A stretch of DNA of 64,000 bases from contig JAGVSJ010000002.1 of assembly GCA_019720975.1 (NCBI GenBank), positions 62,001 through 126,000 on the forward strand, written 5' to 3'. Position numbers and translations under genes: made by a program. The notes under the pieces were generated by a model. That model was not told the DNA's origin. It saw only the letters and a list, made by a program, of their open reading frames with translations, and searched no databases. Numbering within the stretch: the stretch's first letter is position 1; each line of letters begins with the position of its first letter. Shown in pieces: positions 1-8,149 of the stretch. This stretch comes from Candidatus Sysuiplasma superficiale. GTDB lineage: Archaea; Thermoplasmatota; Thermoplasmata; Sysuiplasmatales; Sysuiplasmataceae.

Positions 1-1
1 A

Positions 2-457
2 TGCCGTGTAATAGCTGTTTCCGGCAACGAATCGCTCTCGGCGAAGCTGAGGGAAGCGGGAGCTGATGCCGTATGTGCGGGCGGCGCAGAACTGAATGAA
101 TGTGTTACCGGCATCGGCGGGGAAAGGGGGGCAGACGTCATTGTCGATTTTCTGGGGCAGTCAACCTTCAGGCAGAGTGTTTCTCTGCTTGCGCCCGGCG
201 GGAGATATGTCACCGGAGGAACACTCACGGGCAATTCTGGTGAAATAGACCTGCTACGCCTCTATTCAAGGCAGATTGAGATCATCGGTTCAACGACAGG
301 TTCAATACGGGATCTTGCGGCAGCTGCCGCAGCCTGTGCGGCAGGGAAAATCAGAACATTTGTGGACAGCGAATTCGGGCTGGAGGAGATACCTGACGCG
401 ATCAGAAGGCACTCTGAGCATGGGAGATTCGGCAAGGTGAAGATAAGGGTTGAATGA
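2..457 (+). CDS. zinc-type alcohol dehydrogenase / quinone reductase, C-terminal part
   Basis: The reading frame is open from the window edge to a TGA at 455-457, so only the last ~151 residues are visible. It is the second half of the MDR Rossmann domain: a GADVIVDFLG segment, the LLAPGGRYVTGG strand-turn, and a GRFGKVKIRV ending typical of the family. It is clearly paralogous to the complete dehydrogenase at 24569-25612, sharing the blocks LRLYS.QIE.(I/V)GST and GR.GK(V/I). The catalytic and zinc-binding half lies outside the window, so substrate and zinc content cannot be judged. An oxidoreductase acting on an alcohol, aldehyde or enone with NAD(P)H is expected from the family. Confidence 0.85.
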   Translation, partial: CRVIAVSGNESLSAKLREAGADAVCAGGAELNECVTGIGGERGADVIVDFLGQSTFRQSVSLLAPGGRYVTGGTLTGNSGEIDLLRLYSRQIEIIGSTTGSIRDLAAAAAACAAGKIRTFVDSEFGLEEIPDAIRRHSEHGRFGKVKIRVE

Positions 458-496
458 GTTTCGGAGATGAGCGCCATTTTCACAATCGACCTGGCT

Positions 497-511
497 ATAT
501 AGTCACTATAG
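497..511. promoter_or_regulatory. ATATAGT / ACTATAG inverted repeat before phosphate-type transporter
   Basis: Two 7-base arms, ATATAGT and ACTATAG, face each other across one base; the second arm differs at its last base from a perfect complement. The inner CACTATAGTG is itself a 10-base palindrome. The site lies about 67 bases before the MFS start at 578. The same arms, perfectly paired across 8 bases, occur at 40174-40195 in front of the other transporter of this family. A shared operator for phosphate control is inferred. Confidence 0.45.
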
Positions 512-577
512 TGCTCAGTAGTCTACAACGCATTTGATTTTGTAAGGACTGGTTCCTAATTCCTCCCCGAGGTTAAA

Positions 578-2086
578 ATGAATAAGACTTCAAAAACTGG
601 ATACGGAAGCCAGGACAGCGTGGGGGGTAATGGGACGGAGAGCCCCTTCGAACCTATGGACAGGACCGGCGTGAAGCGCTACCATCTGAAGACAATACTG
701 ATTGCCGGAATGGGGTTCTTTACGGATGCCTATGACCTCTTTGTCATAGGCGTGATCGCAGCGATGTTCAGCTTCTTCCTGCCCTTTCCTGTGCCGAACA
801 CCATCTTTACATTTCCGCTCGCCGGAAAGGTTGCAGCTGTCACAGGCATAGAACTGATAAGCTCGGCAGCAATATTCGGAGCCGCTATTGGACCTTTTAT
901 ATTCGGGCGTCTGGGTGACCTTCTCGGCAGGAAGACAGTATACGGGCTTGAAATGCTGATACTTGTCTTCGGTGCCATAGCGTCAAGCCTTTCCTGGAGC
1001 TTTGCTTCACTTGTCATATTCAGATTCATTCTTGGTCTCGGAATAGGTGGCGACTACCCGATGTCAGCCACGATAATGAGTGAATATTCCAATGTCAGGA
1101 GCAGGGGAAAACTCATCGGTACAGTGTTCGCGATGCAGGGGTTCGGTCTGATTGCCGGCATAATCCTTGGAATAGGACTGCTCGCAGCCATTCCTACATC
1201 CCTTAATCTTGTCTGGAGACTGCTTCTGCTTGCGGGTGCAATACCGGCTATCTCTGTCTACTATTTCAGGAGAAGGATGCCGGAAACACCAAGATTCACC
1301 TATCTGGTGAAAAGGGACAGCGAGGCAGCGTCGAAGGTTATATCCGAGCTCACGGGAAAGCAGCCTGCGCGCGAAACCACAGGAGTGAGTCAGGCGAAGG
1401 GAAAGGAGGGCTCCTACTTCACTCTGCTTTCAGCATATCTTCCGCTTGTATTCGGAACAGCGCTTAGCTGGTTCCTCTTCGACATATCATTCTACGGAAC
1501 ATCTATATACACACCAACGCTGCTGAATTCTCTAAGCCTGATTTATTCGCCCGGTCTCAGCCATGTCCAGCATCTTCTGGTTGCGGAGGAGTACACAGCC
1601 GTTGTGGATATACTCTTCACCATCCCCGGTTACTGGATAGCAGTCGCAACCATAGACCGTGTGGGCCGCAAGACGCTGCAGACTGTGGGTTTCTCCGTGA
1701 TGGCAGTAGCATTTGCAGTCCTGGGATTCTACCCTTCTCTGATAGCCCTCGGAATACCTTTTGTCGGCATATACGGTCTGACATTCCTCTTCGGCAATAT
1801 CGGTCCAAACACAACGACATTTGTCATACCGTCCGAATGCTTCCCGACAAGATTCAGGGGAACGGGTCACGGTATAGCTGCCGGCTCAGGCAAACTTGGT
1901 GCGGCACTCAGCACACTCACATTCGGTACGCTGATACTCGTACTGCATGACTCCGGTATGATGCTGCTGCTCTCGTTCATAGCATTCATCGGCGTTCTTG
2001 TAACGCTCTTCCTGATAAAGGAAACAAAACAGGTGACACTGGAGGAAGCATCCGAAGAGTGGTCTGCCCCGGCAGTGACGGAATGA
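578..2086 (+). CDS. MFS transporter, phosphate:H+ symporter (PHS) family
   Basis: A 502-residue integral membrane protein with about 12 helices. The first helix carries GMGFFTDAYDLF (about residues 46-57), the hallmark of the Pho84/Pht1 phosphate:proton symporters, followed by the loop GRLGDLLGRK and GIGGDYPMSATIMSE in helix 4. The central loop is long and the second half has GPNTTTFVIPSE. It is expected to import inorganic phosphate with protons across the cytoplasmic membrane, though some relatives move other anions or organic acids. It is closely related to the N-terminal 430 residues of the protein at 40312-42285 but lacks that protein's DUF47 tail. The start follows a GAGG-like stretch. 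An inverted repeat shared with the other copy lies upstream. Confidence 0.88.
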   Translation: MNKTSKTGYGSQDSVGGNGTESPFEPMDRTGVKRYHLKTILIAGMGFFTDAYDLFVIGVIAAMFSFFLPFPVPNTIFTFPLAGKVAAVTGIELISSAAIFGAAIGPFIFGRLGDLLGRKTVYGLEMLILVFGAIASSLSWSFASLVIFRFILGLGIGGDYPMSATIMSEYSNVRSRGKLIGTVFAMQGFGLIAGIILGIGLLAAIPTSLNLVWRLLLLAGAIPAISVYYFRRRMPETPRFTYLVKRDSEAASKVISELTGKQPARETTGVSQAKGKEGSYFTLLSAYLPLVFGTALSWFLFDISFYGTSIYTPTLLNSLSLIYSPGLSHVQHLLVAEEYTAVVDILFTIPGYWIAVATIDRVGRKTLQTVGFSVMAVAFAVLGFYPSLIALGIPFVGIYGLTFLFGNIGPNTTTFVIPSECFPTRFRGTGHGIAAGSGKLGAALSTLTFGTLILVLHDSGMMLLLSFIAFIGVLVTLFLIKETKQVTLEEASEEWSAPAVTE

Positions 2087-2159
2087 GCTGCGCCCGGATG
2101 TGCAGCACACAAACACCTTATATTTTTACAGTTCCGCCGGACCTCTCGTCATAATCCAT

Positions 2160-3266
2160 TCAGGTCCAGTCCCTTAAAGAGAAGATTGACTTGCACTTGA
2201 TGACCTTGCTGAGTCCCTTCCTGCCGGCGAACCTGAAAAGAAGTGAAAGCATCCAGTCATTGCTGAATGTGAATGATGCGTACCGGACCATCCTCTTTGC
2301 AGTCTCAAGGTCCCTTCCTATCGCTCTTCGCCATTCCAGTTCATATTTCTCGAGCGGCGCGCGCCCGTTCAGATGATCGCCTATTGTCCTGCCGGCAATC
2401 CTTCCGCATATCATCGCTGTGCAGATGCCACCTCCATTTGTTGCCATCACATGTCCGGCGGCATCCCCCACAAGAAGAACGTTGCCATCAACTGTCTTTG
2501 ACAGGGGACCCGCCATTGGTACCCATCCGCCAGCTATCATCTGTCTGGGTTTCGTATTGAACTTCATCCCTGTCTGTTTGATGAACTCCTTTGCGTAGAA
2601 ACCAACTTCCCTTTTCGTCAGTGCGGGATCCGCCCCCAGCCCAACATTCGCGCCGCCTGCCTTCGGTATTATCCATGCATAACCCGCCGGCGCAACACTT
2701 CCGAAATACATGTACACGGTGTCACCAAACTCGCCATTCATTGTTGTGGACATTGCCGGATAGAGAAGCCTGGGCGCCGGAAGTCCAATGGATCTCCTCA
2801 CGGCTGAGAACGGTCCGTCGGCACCGACGACTATCTTCGCATCAAACGTGCCTCTGGTGGTAACAACCCTGTTTCTGCCGTCAAACTTCATGAACTTGGT
2901 ATCTGTCATCAGTTCTGCCCCGGCCTTGACCGCTCTTTCCGCAAGATATTTGTCGAAATCCCTTCTCTCGGTTGAATAGCCGGAAAAGTTGATGTCGTAT
3001 TCCCGCCCATCGGGAGAAACCATCCTTATGACTGATGTCGGCTTCGATACCACACGGGCAGGCACGTCAAACAGCTCCCCCGGCTCATCGACATTTTCGA
3101 AAAGTCTCTCAATCTCCTCTGTTTTGGGCATGAACTCGCCGCACTGTACAGGCCATCCTATTTCCTTCCTGCTGTCTATGAACAGAACGTCAAGACCTGC
3201 CTTCGCTGCATATTCGGCCGTGCTGCTCCCGCCAGGACCGGCTCCGACAACAACAACATCGAACAC
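2160..3266 (-). CDS. geranylgeranyl reductase family flavoprotein
   Basis: 368 residues with an N-terminal FAD-binding Rossmann motif (VVVGAGPGGSSTA, residues 5-17), the CGE motif near residue 43, the family signature around APAGYAWIIPK (about residues 190-200) and the second FAD motif LLVGDAAGHV near residue 268. Such enzymes saturate the geranylgeranyl chains of archaeal membrane lipids. It is downstream of the GGPP synthase gene on the same strand (91-base gap), which fits one lipid operon. It belongs to the same superfamily as the FixC-like protein at 19275-20564 but carries the geranylgeranyl-reductase signature. Related proteins also reduce the side chains of quinones, so the exact acceptor is inferred. 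Confidence 0.85.
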   Translation of the reverse strand: MFDVVVVGAGPGGSSTAEYAAKAGLDVLFIDSRKEIGWPVQCGEFMPKTEEIERLFENVDEPGELFDVPARVVSKPTSVIRMVSPDGREYDINFSGYSTERRDFDKYLAERAVKAGAELMTDTKFMKFDGRNRVVTTRGTFDAKIVVGADGPFSAVRRSIGLPAPRLLYPAMSTTMNGEFGDTVYMYFGSVAPAGYAWIIPKAGGANVGLGADPALTKREVGFYAKEFIKQTGMKFNTKPRQMIAGGWVPMAGPLSKTVDGNVLLVGDAAGHVMATNGGGICTAMICGRIAGRTIGDHLNGRAPLEKYELEWRRAIGRDLETAKRMVRYASFTFSNDWMLSLLFRFAGRKGLSKVIKCKSIFSLRDWT

Positions 3267-3357
3267 TGCCGTGACCTCACCAGCCCTGAGTGCATGCGGG
3301 ATTCTGTATTGCCCCCATTCCCTTCTCTATCAGGGAGTTTATACTCAGCAAGGGATC

Positions 3358-4341
3358 TTACCTCGCTCTGGCAACTATTGAGCTTGAGAGCCTTTCCAGC
3401 TCAGTTTTGAAAGGTGATGGTTCGAGAACCGACAGGCTTTCGTTCGCAAGCTCTACGTATTCCTCCGCTATTGCGATGGAACGAGGGACACACCTGCTCT
3501 CCCGTATCATACGTATTGCATTTTCCACCAGTTCACGCGGTTTGTTCCTCTTTGCGACGACATCTGAAAGGAGTTTCCTGTCCACTCCGTCATTCATGGC
3601 AAGTATTAGCGGAAGTGTCATGTTTCCCTCTCTGATGTCGTTTCCCACACTCTTGCCGAGTGTATTGGAATCGGAGGTTATGTCCAGTATGTCGTCGACG
3701 ATCTGGAACGCTATTCCTGCATACGTTCCGTAAGAACCAAGCGCTTCGATCTGCTCATCATTCCCTCCCCCATGAAAAGCACCAAGCTGCGCGCTGGCGG
3801 AAAATACCGAGGCTGTTTTGCCGCTTATTATCTTGATGTATTCCTCCATCGGTATGGAGGGATTGTTTCTCCACTGCTCCTGCAGCATTTCACCTTCTGC
3901 AAGTCGCTCATATGCTTCGGCTGCTATGCGAATGGACTCGGGACTCAGGAACTGACCGTACTTGAAACCCTGAACAAACATGAAATCACCTGTCACCAGA
4001 GCATTGTGGACACCGTATTTCCTGTAGGCCGTTACCCTTCCCCTTCTCTGCTCCCCCTCATCTGTTATGTCATCATGTATCAGCGTGGCGCTGTGTATAA
4101 GTTCCACCGCAACAGCAGCGTCTATGGCAGAATGCATATTCCTTGGATCTCCACCAACGGCCTTGAACGCAAGTATGCAAATCGCGGGTCTGATCCTCTT
4201 TCCCCCCGCCGCTATGACGTGCATTGCAATCTCAGTCAATATCGGGCTGTCGGATCTGACGCTTCTCTGAAGCGTCTCTTCCACCTCTTTCAGCTCCTCA
4301 CCGACGCCGAAGTCAATTGCAACGTAATCGTTCATAGTCAT
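3358..4341 (-). CDS. polyprenyl (geranylgeranyl) diphosphate synthase
   Basis: An isoprenyl diphosphate synthase with both aspartate-rich motifs: DDITD in IHDDITDEGEQRRG (about residue 90) and DDILD in FQIVDDILDITSD (about residue 213). It condenses isopentenyl diphosphate with allylic diphosphates to make the C20 (or longer) chain for ether lipids or quinones. The frame is open back to a TTG at 4356, but I chose the ATG at 4341 (MTMNDYVAIDFG). It sits about 24 bases downstream of an AT-rich TATA-like stretch near 4361-4370, the spacing seen for leaderless archaeal messages. An ATG two codons later is also possible. Chain length cannot be fixed from the sequence alone. Confidence 0.92.
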   Translation of the reverse strand: MTMNDYVAIDFGVGEELKEVEETLQRSVRSDSPILTEIAMHVIAAGGKRIRPAICILAFKAVGGDPRNMHSAIDAAVAVELIHSATLIHDDITDEGEQRRGRVTAYRKYGVHNALVTGDFMFVQGFKYGQFLSPESIRIAAEAYERLAEGEMLQEQWRNNPSIPMEEYIKIISGKTASVFSASAQLGAFHGGGNDEQIEALGSYGTYAGIAFQIVDDILDITSDSNTLGKSVGNDIREGNMTLPLILAMNDGVDRKLLSDVVAKRNKPRELVENAIRMIRESRCVPRSIAIAEEYVELANESLSVLEPSPFKTELERLSSSIVARAR

Positions 4342-4469
4342 AGAACCCGTAACCAACTACATTAATTTTGTCTGAAACAGATGAAGTCCCAGTTTCAGCA
4401 GAGGAGCATATGCTCTGCGACTGCCGAGCCTTCTGGGAAGTTGACAGGACTGTCAAAGGCAGCAGCATG

Positions 4470-5069
4470 CTATTTTCTGTCAATGCCCTGATGTTCCGCA
4501 ACGAAGAGTTTCCTGCAACTTGTACAGCAAAAGTATTTCGTGACGCCTCTGTATCTCAATGTCACAGGTGAGGAGGTTATGTCCCTTCCGCACAAATTGC
4601 AGGATATTGAAATCCTGTATCCGCTCTCTATGTTCGGTCTTTCGTTGTTTACTGTGTAAGAGATTGTTGGCGTAACCGCAATTCTGTCAACTCCTCCTGC
4701 GGATGAGATTTCCGAGTAAAGCGAAACAATCTCCTTCTCTGTTCCAGTGAAAATGCCCACAATCCTGGAATCCTGAGTTACAACGCAATGAGTGAAACGA
4801 TCTGAAAATTTTTCAAGGTCCCTAAGATGTTTTGGTTTATAGCTTATTTCAACAAGGTAATCTCTGAGGCCAAAAGTCGCAGAATCTAGGAGTACCGAAA
4901 ATTTTTTTATTGCCCCCACTTCAATCAATTTCTGGAGTTTGGAACTCAGAGTGGGAACAGAGGCTCCTGTTCTCTTTGAGATTGTTCTGAGGGACTGCCT
5001 CGCATCTCTGCGCAGGGATGTTATCAGTTCCCTATCTGTTTCATCCAGAATCATACGATCTTTTTTCAT
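4470..5069 (-). CDS. CopT-like copper regulator: Lrp/AsnC winged helix plus TRASH domain
   Basis: 199 residues. The first ~60 residues form an AsnC/Lrp helix-turn-helix (LDETDRELITSLRRDARQSL, then SVPTLSSKLQKLIEVGAIKKF). A RAM-like middle follows, and the C-terminal 45 residues are a TRASH metal-binding domain with C157, C160, C181, C182 and C185. In Sulfolobus, CopT of this architecture represses a divergent copM-copA operon until copper binds the TRASH domain. Here the layout is the same: a divergent 47-residue YHS protein and a P1B ATPase. A TATA-like element (RC of 5097-5106) lies 30 bases before the ATG. The function as a copper sensor is therefore well supported by context, though metal specificity is inferred. 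Confidence 0.88.
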   Translation of the reverse strand: MKKDRMILDETDRELITSLRRDARQSLRTISKRTGASVPTLSSKLQKLIEVGAIKKFSVLLDSATFGLRDYLVEISYKPKHLRDLEKFSDRFTHCVVTQDSRIVGIFTGTEKEIVSLYSEISSAGGVDRIAVTPTISYTVNNERPNIESGYRISISCNLCGRDITSSPVTLRYRGVTKYFCCTSCRKLFVAEHQGIDRK

Positions 5070-5158
5070 TTGAGAGGTACATTCAGGGTTTGATGCCGTA
5101 TAAACGTTAGCATTTTGCAGATTTTTTTTATTTTCATATCAAATAATCGACATAATTG

Positions 5159-5170
5159 TTACAATTGTAA
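5159..5170. promoter_or_regulatory. perfect 12-base palindrome TTACAATTGTAA, candidate CopT operator
   Basis: The palindrome lies in the 151-base divergent region between the TRASH regulator and the copper export genes. It sits just upstream of the TATA-like element at 5179-5187. That position suits an activator or repressor of the export operon. Binding by the neighbouring regulator is inferred. Confidence 0.5.
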
Positions 5171-5178
5171 ACAGAAAG

Positions 5179-5212
5179 TTTATTATACGTGGAAACCGGT
5201 CGAAATTCCGGT
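5179..5212 (+). promoter_or_regulatory. promoter of the copper export operon with second inverted repeat and Shine-Dalgarno
   Basis: TTTATTATA at 5179-5187 is a TATA-like element about 37 bases before the ATG at 5221. An inverted repeat ACCGG (5195-5199) / CCGGT (5208-5212) separated by 8 bases overlaps the expected transcription start. It also overlaps the ribosome-binding site GGTGA (5210-5214). Either a regulator site or a small hairpin could mask the start of translation. Confidence 0.45.
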
Positions 5213-5220
5213 GAAATACG

Positions 5221-5364
5221 ATGGCCAAAGATCCGGTGTGCAAGATGAACGTGTCAGAGACAGGTGCCAGATTCAAATCAGAGTACCTTGGCGTAACATA
5301 CTATTTCTGCTCCGAGGGTTGCAAGAAGAGTTTTGACAGCAACCCCGTAAAGTACGTGAAATGA
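5221..5364 (+). CDS. 47-residue YHS/TRASH copper metallochaperone (CopM-like)
   Basis: A short gene easily missed by length filters: ATG at 5221, TGA at 5362-5364, preceded by GGTGA at a spacing of 6 bases. The product is one YHS/TRASH unit with C7, C30 and C34 (pattern C-x22-C-x3-C). It begins MAKDPVCKM and ends with a YYFCSEGCKKSF block. Its Cys spacing is identical to the N-terminal domain of the ATPase 28 bases downstream, which begins MAKDPICGM, so the two look like a duplication. In Sulfolobus a comparable small protein (CopM) is co-transcribed with copA and is taken to carry Cu(I). A carrier role is inferred from that layout. Confidence 0.85.
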   Translation: MAKDPVCKMNVSETGARFKSEYLGVTYYFCSEGCKKSFDSNPVKYVK

Positions 5365-5392
5365 TCCGATCCAGGGAAGCTCAGGGTAACGT

Positions 5393-7504
5393 ATGGCAAA
5401 GGATCCGATCTGCGGAATGTACGTGGACGAGAGCACAGCAACGCTGAAGAGCGTTGTGGGAAACCGCTCCTATTACTTCTGCAGTTCCGATTGTAAGCAA
5501 CAGTTTGATCAGCCGATACTGAGCTGGAAGAGAAATAGATTTCTCACGCTGCTGAGCTGGGGTCTTGCAATTCCAGTCTTCTTTCTCACATACTTCATTC
5601 ATTTTTATGGTGTATTCATCATAGTCGCCATCTTTGCCTCCATAATACAGTTCGGACCTGGAATGCGTTTCTACAGAGGCCTGGCAGATGCTCTGAAAAG
5701 CAGATCATCGAATATGGATACCCTCATTGCAGTCGGTACGACAACAGCCTATGTTTACAGCCTGTTTCTTGTTCTGCGGGATCCATTTTCCACATCGCTG
5801 ACCGTCTATTTTGACACGTCTGCCCTGATAATCGCACTCATAAGGACAGGCAGCCTGATGGAGGAGCTGATGAAGGACAGGGCCTCCGAAGCCACAAGAA
5901 GGTTGATGGACCTGCAGCCGCGAACAGCAAGGGTAATCAGGGAAGGCGTTGAGAAAACTGTACCTGTGGAAGAGGTGGAGACAGGCGATACGGTCATAGT
6001 CAGGCCGGGAGAAATCATACCAGTAGATGGGATCATAACCGAAGGCTCAAGCGAGGTAGACCAGTCAATGGTCACAGGCGAGTCAATACCTGTGCCTGTC
6101 AGGGAAGGCTCGGAGGTCATTGGAGGAACAGTAAACACAGTTGGCTCCTTCCGTGAAAAGGCAACTTCCGTAGGTTCAGACAGCACCCTGTCCAGGATTG
6201 TCGAGCTTGTTTCTGAGGCAAAAGAGGGACGTGCTGCAATTCAGAGGCTTGCGGATGTCGTTTCCTCCTATTTCGTCCTCATAGTCTCAATTGCGGCGCT
6301 TGTCTCCTCGCTCTTCTGGTACTTTGTCGGCCATGCTGGTGTCACTGTCGCGGTACTTGCCTTTGTTTCAGTAATCATAGTTGCCTGCCCGTGTGCGCTG
6401 GGTATCGCCACACCAGCCGCCCTTATGGTAGGGGCAGGAAAGGGGGCAGAAAGCGGCATACTTTTCAAGGGAGGAGATTCGCTGGAAACCTCAAGAAAGG
6501 TGAGTATGGTTCTCCTTGACAAGACAGGCACAATCACTGAAGGAAAGCCTTCTGTTGCTCAGCTCATGGTTGCCGGGGGAAGCGGCATCACAGAGGAGCG
6601 TTTCATCTCCCTCTTTGCCCTCCTTGAAAAGTATTCCGAGCATCCTGTGGCAAAGGCAGCCACTGCGTTTGCCTCAGACAGAGGCATTCAGCCCTCCGAA
6701 TACACGGTTCAGCAGTTTGAGGCCATAGCCGGGTACGGTATACAGGGTATAATCGGCGGAAGAATTTACTGGGCCGGAAATCCCGAGCTTGCAGACAAGC
6801 ATTCAGCTACCCTTGATGACCGCATTGTATCGTTTCTGCATTCTCAGCAGCAGCTCGGAAGAACGGTTGTACTGTTCGGCTGTGAGAATACCATCCTCGG
6901 AGCGGTTTCTTTCGAGGACAGGATGAAGCCTGGAGCAGCGGAGACGGTAGGTATGCTGAAGGAAATGAAAATCGGTGTGGCCATGGTTACTGGCGATGAT
7001 ACTGCTGCCGCCGATCATGTCTCAAAGAGAGCAGGAATCGAACGGTATTTTGCGCGTGTCAAGCCCGATGGAAAGGAAAAGATTGTGAGAGAACTGCAGA
7101 AGGAGGGCTACACTGTGGCAATGGTAGGGGACGGAATAAACGATGCTCCATCCCTCGCAGCTGCGGATCTTGGCATTGCCATAGGAACAGGAACTGATGT
7201 CGCCAAGGCCGCGGGGGATGTGATCCTGATGAAAGGGGATCCGCGGGACATAGTGATTGCTCTGCGCCTTGGGAGGAAGACGTACGCAAAGATAAAGCAG
7301 AATCTGTTCTGGGCCTTTGCTTACAACACAGTACTCATCCCCATAGCAGGCGGTGCACTGGTTCCCTTCCTGGGCACTGGAATGTACAGCTACCTTCCCG
7401 TGGCTGCAGCGGTTGCAATGGCTTTCAGCAGTACAACCGTGGTCTCAAATTCGATTCTCCTGAGGCTGTACAATCCATCGATACCGGGAGTTGCATCAGC
7501 ATGA
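5393..7504 (+). CDS. copA: Cu(I)-exporting P1B-type ATPase with N-terminal YHS domain
   Basis: 703 residues. The N-terminus is a YHS/TRASH metal-binding unit (C7, C30, C34) rather than the usual HMA ferredoxin-like domain. The ATPase core is complete: TGES phosphatase loop, the transmembrane CPC motif in [12 protein letters not shown] (about residue 332), [10 protein letters not shown] with the phosphorylated Asp near 376, SEHPVAKA of the nucleotide domain, and [12 protein letters not shown] near 579. CPC with this core is typical of Cu(I)/Ag(I) exporters. It pumps copper out of the cytoplasm. It lies 28 bases after the small YHS gene and overlaps the next gene by four bases (ATGA), so all three are probably one operon controlled by the divergent TRASH regulator. 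Confidence 0.95.
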   Translation: MAKDPICGMYVDESTATLKSVVGNRSYYFCSSDCKQQFDQPILSWKRNRFLTLLSWGLAIPVFFLTYFIHFYGVFIIVAIFASIIQFGPGMRFYRGLADALKSRSSNMDTLIAVGTTTAYVYSLFLVLRDPFSTSLTVYFDTSALIIALIRTGSLMEELMKDRASEATRRLMDLQPRTARVIREGVEKTVPVEEVETGDTVIVRPGEIIPVDGIITEGSSEVDQSMVTGESIPVPVREGSEVIGGTVNTVGSFREKATSVGSDSTLSRIVELVSEAKEGRAAIQRLADVVSSYFVLIVSIAALVSSLFWYFVGHAGVTVAVLAFVSVIIVACPCALGIATPAALMVGAGKGAESGILFKGGDSLETSRKVSMVLLDKTGTITEGKPSVAQLMVAGGSGITEERFISLFALLEKYSEHPVAKAATAFASDRGIQPSEYTVQQFEAIAGYGIQGIIGGRIYWAGNPELADKHSATLDDRIVSFLHSQQQLGRTVVLFGCENTILGAVSFEDRMKPGAAETVGMLKEMKIGVAMVTGDDTAAADHVSKRAGIERYFARVKPDGKEKIVRELQKEGYTVAMVGDGINDAPSLAAADLGIAIGTGTDVAKAAGDVILMKGDPRDIVIALRLGRKTYAKIKQNLFWAFAYNTVLIPIAGGALVPFLGTGMYSYLPVAAAVAMAFSSTTVVSNSILLRLYNPSIPGVASA

Positions 7505-7851
7505 ATTCCTCAGGCGACTCAGAGCCCGATGTTGATGTCGAAATAACAGGCAAACTTCTTGCCAGGATGGAGGAAAGATATGGCAGACCGGTTCCACTCC
7601 TTGTAAGAATACGTCTCACGGAAGGACCATGCAGGGATGACTGGTGCCAGCCAATACGCAGTCTGGTTGCAGATTTTGTTGCGGACGGTACAAGACCCGC
7701 TTCTGCTGTTCCAGTGAAATCATCAAACGGCATTACCGTCTACTTTGATCCTGGTCTGTTGCAGTCAATAAGGAAGAGAAAGGGTAAGGTTACCATCGGC
7801 CTGACACCCCTTGGCAAAATAAAGATCGAGGGCATACATTACCCATACTGA
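7501..7851 (+). CDS. unknown 116-residue protein translationally coupled to copA
   Basis: The ATG overlaps the copA stop as ATGA, so translation is probably coupled. The product is soluble, without a signal peptide or membrane helix, and carries one C-x4-C pair (C44 and C49, CRDDWC) in an acidic-then-basic protein. I do not recognise the family. The position at the end of a copper efflux operon and the single Cys pair allow a metal-related or redox role, but nothing in the sequence proves it. A T-rich stretch follows near 7885-7900, before the tRNA. Confidence 0.7.
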   Translation: MNSSGDSEPDVDVEITGKLLARMEERYGRPVPLLVRIRLTEGPCRDDWCQPIRSLVADFVADGTRPASAVPVKSSNGITVYFDPGLLQSIRKRKGKVTIGLTPLGKIKIEGIHYPY

Positions 7852-7938
7852 ATTGCCTGCAGCATTCATTCTGGCATTTCTGCAATTTTAGATTCTTTGT
7901 GCAATGATTAAAAAGAGGAATTGTGTAGGGGTGCAGGA

Positions 7939-8023
7939 GCGAGGGTAGCCAAGTATGGCCAAAGGCGGCAGACTCAAGATCTGTTCTCGAAGGAGTTCCT
8001 CGGTTCAAATCCGAGCCCTCGCA
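7939..8023 (+). tRNA. tRNA-Leu (anticodon CAA)
   Basis: An 85-base class II tRNA. The acceptor stem pairs GCGAGGG with CCCTCGC, discriminator A. The anticodon stem GCAGA/TCTGT encloses loop CTCAAGA, giving anticodon CAA, which reads UUG. A long variable arm follows, then the T arm CTCGG-TTCAAAT-CCGAG. No intron is present and CCA is not encoded. Confidence 0.95.
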
Positions 8024-8149
8024 TGGCTACAGTGAGTTCTGTCCAAGGAATTGGGGGGACGTTGCTGTGCACATCATCCACTGCCAGGGAAGATGCTTTT
8101 AAAGGTGTGTGGCATGAGAGCTGCTGGGCACTCAACGCCGGGTTACTGG

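Noticed and set aside
3772-4365. 197-codon plus-strand frame opposite the GGPP synthase
   Set aside because: It lies wholly antisense to a gene with both catalytic DDxxD motifs and has no family resemblance.
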